Below, piece by piece: positions 7,465 through 10,552 of a stretch of 10,552 nt of DNA. The notes beneath the pieces are model-generated. The model was given only the letters and a program-made list of their open reading frames with translations, had not been told where the DNA came from and ran no database searches. The stretch lies in contig DATDRM010000207.1 of NCBI GenBank assembly GCA_035291705.1, positions 1-10,552 on the forward strand. Direction: 5' to 3'. The position numbers and the translations under genes are program-made. The first letter of the stretch is position 1. The number at the start of each line of letters is the position of its first letter. The DNA comes from DATDRM01 sp035291705. GTDB lineage: Bacteria > Chloroflexota > Anaerolineae > Anaerolineales > UBA4823.

Positions 7465-8500
7465 CGGCCTCCTTCTTTCGACCGATCCCTAGTTTGCTCG
7501 CATCGCCGAACAATAAGATGAATAAGACCATCAAACCGGTCAGGATGCCGCCCAGGGAAGAGTGCAATTGAGTGCGGAGTTGAAGCGAGATGCTGCCGTT
7601 GAGTACGGCGGAGAAGAAAAAAGCGATCAGGGGCACCCAATAGATCTGGTAAGTCGCCAGCATAACCACCAGCAAGGCCAGAAACCCAATGCCTCCCGAG
7701 ATGCTCTGCCGCAAGCTATCAAACCAGCTCAAGACACGCACCGCGCCTCCCAGGCCAGCCAGCGCGCCACAAAACATCATCGCCAGGATCATCTCGCGCT
7801 CGCTCGACACGCCCAACAGGTAGGCGGAGCGTAGATTCTTACCCAATGCCTTGAGCTTCAGCCCCCAGAAAGTCCCCCGTAAAGCGACCAGCACCATGCT
7901 GAAAGCGACCAGAGCCAACAGGAGAGACAACGGGCTGAAGCGGGAGTTGGCAAAGAGCGGCAGCAAAGCGGCATCCTGGAAGGGTTGCGTGCCACGGAAG
8001 GTGCCGCCCTCCGGAGGCTGCCAGGGGCCCGAAATCAGGTAATTCGTCAGGATGATCGCCAGGTTGTTCAACGCTAGCCCGGTGAAGATCTCGTGTACTT
8101 TGCCACGCGTCTTCAGTACGGCGGTTACCCCAGCCCATAAGGCACCGCTCGCCATCGCGGCCAGGATCTCCAGGGTGATCAGCAATGGCGCAGGGGCTTC
8201 CAGGCGCAATGCGACCCAGCTGGCGGCGATCGCTCCCATGACGATCTGCCCCTCCACGCCGATATTCCACAGGCCGGCGGTGAACGTGACCAGCAAACCG
8301 ACCGCGCTGAACAGCAAGGGCACCCAGAACGCCAACACGCTCAATGTTTTAGACTGGTCTCCAAAGGCTCCCTGGAACATCGCCTGGAATGACTCGCCAG
8401 GTTTAGCTCCAAAGAGCACCAGCAAGGCAGAAGTAACGATCAAGGCCGCAAGAATGGGTACGATCGGCCAAATCCGGGTGATCCAGCGCCGCGTCTTCAT
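7454..8500 (-). CDS. BMP/nucleoside-class ABC transporter permease, YufP type (permease A)
   Basis: This 348-residue inner-membrane permease has an N-terminal membrane anchor at about 12-30, the YufP-type motif LWNIGVEGQIVMGA (77-90), and an external loop GPWQPPEGGTFRGTQPF (158-174) typical of the family. The predicted coupling stretch GLKLKALGKNLRSAYLLGV (213-231) departs from the usual AVGxNPxAA pattern seen in permease C (lysine and leucine in place of asparagine-proline). This may reflect co-variation with its own, also divergent, ATPase. The C-terminus is charged (RKKEADEQ). The ATG overlaps the TGA of the ATPase gene by 4 bp, and GGAGG at 8507-8511 sits 6 nt upstream, so the start is well supported. 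Confidence 0.91.
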   Translation of the reverse strand: MKTRRWITRIWPIVPILAALIVTSALLVLFGAKPGESFQAMFQGAFGDQSKTLSVLAFWVPLLFSAVGLLVTFTAGLWNIGVEGQIVMGAIAASWVALRLEAPAPLLITLEILAAMASGALWAGVTAVLKTRGKVHEIFTGLALNNLAIILTNYLISGPWQPPEGGTFRGTQPFQDAALLPLFANSRFSPLSLLLALVAFSMVLVALRGTFWGLKLKALGKNLRSAYLLGVSSEREMILAMMFCGALAGLGGAVRVLSWFDSLRQSISGGIGFLALLVVMLATYQIYWVPLIAFFFSAVLNGSISLQLRTQLHSSLGGILTGLMVLFILLFGDASKLGIGRKKEADEQ

Positions 8501-9960
8501 GCCTGCCCTCCAATCAGGTGACCGAGCTCCTCTGCTGAAGTCTTCTTGGCCTCGACGACGCGCGACATCACGCCGCCGGAGAAGACCGCGATCCGGTCGC
8601 TGCGCTCGATCACCTCATCCAGGTCCGACGACATAAACAGGATCGCCGTCCCCTCTTCTCGCCGCTGGTAGAGCAGTTCCCAGATCCAATTGGCAGAACG
8701 GACATCCAACCCGCGGGTGGGATGCTCTAACAACAACAATTTCAAAGGACTGCGCAACAGGGCGAAGAGCAGGCGTTGCTGGTTTCCACCCGACAACTCA
8801 TCGGCCAATGTATCCGGGCGACCAACGATTTGATAGCGCTCGATGCGCGTTTCCGTCTCTTTGCGGGCGCTGGTCCAATCGACAAAGAACTTGTGTTTGG
8901 GATGAGACAATTCGATATGCTCAACCAGGGTCAGTCCGGCTACCAGTCCCTCCTCCAACCGGCCCGCGGCGACATAAGCGACTCCCGCCGCCTGGCAGCG
9001 GTGGTACGTCCAGCCCTTGATGTCCTGGCCAGCCAGTTTGATGCTTCCGTGCGCCGGTTTAAGCAAACCGGCGCAAGCTTGGAGAACCAATTGCTGACCG
9101 CTCCCCTCCAGTCCAGCCAAGCCAAACACCTCGCCTGCTTTCAAATCAAGGCTGATATCCTTCATCGATAACCGGTAGCTGGCAATGCTCACCGCGCGCA
9201 GCTCCAGGACAGCCTCTCCAAGTTTGAAGCCTGGTCGCTCACTGCGCGTCGGAACCTGCCCAAACATCATTTCAACCAGCTCCTCGGTTGCACAGGGGAT
9301 GTCGATCTCGCCGACTAGCTTCCCTCTGCGCAAGACCAGGGCATGGTCGCACAGTTCCTGTACTTCGTCGAGCTTATGGGAAACCAGGATCAGGGTCTTC
9401 CCCTCTTCATGCGCCAGCTTGCGCATCGAAGCGAACAATTTCTCTTTCTGCTCGGCGCTGATACCGGTCGTCGGCTCGTCCAGGATTAGAATCTGTGCCC
9501 CACCGATTAACAGGCGCACCAGCTCGAGCTGTTGGCGCTCTCCCAATGAGAGGCTCTCAATGTTTGCCTGCAAATCCAAATAGAAGCCGTAACGCTCCAT
9601 GACTTCACGCAGCTCCCGGTTCGCCGTTTTGTAGTCAAGGAACACCCGCCGGTCCCGGCCTAAAAGATAATTGTCGCTGATATTAAATGGGGGAAAGTCC
9701 AGGGGATCCTGGTATAGCATCCCGATGCCGCTTCCCAGCGCTTCTGCAGGCGATGAGAAGCGCTGGACTTGGCCATCTAACAATAGTTCTCCCGCATCGG
9801 GTGGTTGATAACCCGATAGGATTTTCATTAATGTGCTCTTGCCGGCGCCATTCTCCCCCAACAGTCCGTAAATCCGTCCGCCCTCAAAGACCAGACTGAT
9901 GCCGTCATTCGCTTTTACTGGACCAAAGTATTTGCGGATCTGGCGTAGTTCAATGTGCAT
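8497..9960 (-). CDS. BMP/nucleoside-class ABC transporter ATP-binding protein (double NBD), module I
   Basis: This 487-residue tandem-NBD ATPase belongs to the same class as the one at 471-2036 but is more diverged. NBD1 is intact: Walker A GENGAGKST (35-43, K41), Q-loop Q84, signature LSLGERQQ (137-144), Walker B ILILDEPTTG (157-166), switch H195. NBD2 is degenerate beyond the family norm: Walker A region GLEGSGQQL (283-291, no lysine), an intact LSGGNQQR (389-396), Walker B region LLLLEHPTRGLD (408-419) ending LEHP instead of DEP, no switch histidine (SSD 444-446), and AYVAAGRLEEGL (328-339) where relatives have YIPEER/D. One active and one inactive site is expected. Start: ATG at 9960, preceded only by a weak AAGA, but the protein begins right where relatives do. 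It is the first transporter gene after the arcC gap and overlaps permease A. Confidence 0.92.
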   Translation of the reverse strand: MHIELRQIRKYFGPVKANDGISLVFEGGRIYGLLGENGAGKSTLMKILSGYQPPDAGELLLDGQVQRFSSPAEALGSGIGMLYQDPLDFPPFNISDNYLLGRDRRVFLDYKTANRELREVMERYGFYLDLQANIESLSLGERQQLELVRLLIGGAQILILDEPTTGISAEQKEKLFASMRKLAHEEGKTLILVSHKLDEVQELCDHALVLRRGKLVGEIDIPCATEELVEMMFGQVPTRSERPGFKLGEAVLELRAVSIASYRLSMKDISLDLKAGEVFGLAGLEGSGQQLVLQACAGLLKPAHGSIKLAGQDIKGWTYHRCQAAGVAYVAAGRLEEGLVAGLTLVEHIELSHPKHKFFVDWTSARKETETRIERYQIVGRPDTLADELSGGNQQRLLFALLRSPLKLLLLEHPTRGLDVRSANWIWELLYQRREEGTAILFMSSDLDEVIERSDRIAVFSGGVMSRVVEAKKTSAEELGHLIGGQA

Positions 9961-10002
9961 AATATTCTTGGGTTAACTGACTGGTCCCGGCATGCTTTAA
10001 TT

Positions 10003-10032
10003 ATTTTACCCTTTTCCTCCTGGAGAGAACAA
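10003..10032 (-). promoter_or_regulatory. Weak sigma70-like promoter candidate upstream of the transporter operon
   Basis: On the coding strand TTGTTC (10027-10032) and TAAAAT (10003-10008) are 18 nt apart, giving a good -10 but a poor -35 (3 of 6). A start around 9995 would leave a leader of roughly 35 nt before the ATPase ATG at 9960. The remaining gap (9961-10078) is AT-rich, has an unused AGGAGG inside the promoter spacer, and shows no strong terminator for the carbamate kinase gene (only a 4-bp ACCA/TGGT stem with no T-run). Read-through from upstream is therefore also possible. Confidence 0.25.
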
Positions 10033-10078
10033 TACCCGCACGCATGACTTAAATCACCAACCTAACTGGTAAGTATCC

Positions 10079-10552
10079 CTATTTTGGTAAGATCCAGGTG
10101 CCTGTTTCGCCTTTAAGGGCGCGTCCAATGTTCTCTGGATCGGTGATCAAGGCTTGTTTGCCGCCCGCCTCCAGGAACCAGAGCACGGCCTGGATCTTAG
10201 GGGCCATCGATCCTTTGGCAAAATGCGTCCCTTCCGCCAGGTACTGCTTGGCCTCGGCCATGGTCATGCGATCGATCCACTTCTGTTCCGGTTGGCTAAA
10301 GTTGATGGCTACTTTTTCAACCGCTGTCGAAATCAGGAACAGGTCGGCGTTGACCAGGCGTGCCAGCAGACTGCTGGCGTAGTCTTTGTCAATCACTGCT
10401 GCGGTACCGACCAGCTGCCGCTCCCCCATGTCGACCACCGGGATACCCCCGCCGCCCACGGAAATTACCACCACCCCAGCCTCGATCAAGGCTTTGACCG
10501 AATCGATCTCGACCACCTCCTTGGGCAAAGGTGAGGCGACCACGCGCCGCCA
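10079..10552 (-). CDS. arcC: Carbamate kinase, C-terminal half (cut by right window edge)
   Basis: Carbamate kinase makes ATP from carbamoyl phosphate and ADP, giving carbamate that decays to ammonia and CO2. It is the last step of arginine deiminase, allantoin/oxamate and some purine/pyrimidine routes. The 157 visible residues begin WRRVVASP, matching the mid-protein WRRVV.SP block of the family and extending beyond the window; a full protein is about 310 residues. Further hallmarks are EAGVVVISVGGGGIPVV, AAVIDKDYASSLLA, NADLFLIST, TMAEAKQYL, the phosphate-site loop GSMAPK, and the C-terminal GTWILP. The reading frame is open to the window edge, so the GTG at 10543 is an internal valine, not a start. 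It is read in the same direction as the transporters, 118 bp upstream of them. It could belong to the same operon or end its own; no clear terminator separates them. Confidence 0.93.
   Translation of the reverse strand, partial: WRRVVASPLPKEVVEIDSVKALIEAGVVVISVGGGGIPVVDMGERQLVGTAAVIDKDYASSLLARLVNADLFLISTAVEKVAINFSQPEQKWIDRMTMAEAKQYLAEGTHFAKGSMAPKIQAVLWFLEAGGKQALITDPENIGRALKGETGTWILPK

Noticed and set aside
8497..9150. Loss of Walker A lysine and switch histidine in the second NBD as evidence of a broken gene
   Set aside because: Degenerate second NBDs are normal in RbsA/YufO-type double ATPases. The frame is intact and the signature motif is preserved, so the protein should work with one hydrolytic site.
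9961..10078. A terminator after the carbamate kinase gene
   Set aside because: Only a 4-bp ACCA/TGGT stem could be found and there is no T-run on the coding strand.
1..10552. tRNA or rRNA genes, CRISPR arrays, insertion sequences, attachment sites
   Set aside because: I saw no cloverleaf, no regularly spaced repeats, no transposase motif or terminal inverted repeats. The window is tightly packed with one transporter operon and its flanking genes.

Overview
The window is one nearly gap-free block of nine genes, all read from the minus strand (right to left). It is cut at both ends: a carbamate kinase on the right and a threonine-synthase-family enzyme on the left. Between them lie seven genes that read as ABC importer components of the BMP/nucleoside class (the YufN-O-P-Q / NupN-O-P-Q / PnrA type). 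The base composition is fairly GC-rich. The binding protein has a lipoprotein signal followed by a long Pro/Thr/Glu-rich spacer, a style common in Chloroflexota (Anaerolineae-like bacteria). That placement is inferred from style only; no rRNA or marker gene is present.

Layout in order of transcription: arcC 3' half (10552-10079); a 118-bp gap with a weak promoter candidate; module I = double-NBD ATPase (9960-8497), permease A of YufP type (8500-7454), permease B of YufQ type (7464-6481); module II = permease C of YufP type (6477-5344), permease D of YufQ type (5347-4415), a 139-bp leader region, a 724-residue binding lipoprotein (4275-2101), a 64-bp gap holding a strong hairpin, and a second double-NBD ATPase (2036-471). 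The thrC-like gene follows by start/stop overlap (471 to the left edge). Most junctions overlap by 4-11 bp or leave 3 bp, so co-transcription is very likely.

The main point is stoichiometric. The locus encodes the membrane and motor parts of two complete importers (two ATPase proteins, two YufP/YufQ permease pairs) but only one binding-protein gene. That gene encodes two different BMP-type domains in tandem, joined by a pentaproline linker behind a single lipid anchor. The simplest reading is a paired importer system in which one bivalent lipoprotein serves two translocators. The binding-protein gene also sits in its own regulatory bracket: an 11-nt extended Shine-Dalgarno-like sequence in the leader upstream and a 12-bp perfect-stem hairpin 15 nt after its stop. 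This fits raised expression of the binding protein relative to its transporters.

The substrate is not shown by the sequence. Known members of this transporter class import nucleosides or related compounds, and an adjacent carbamate kinase is compatible with catabolism of ureides, purines/pyrimidines or arginine through carbamoyl phosphate. This link is inference from context.
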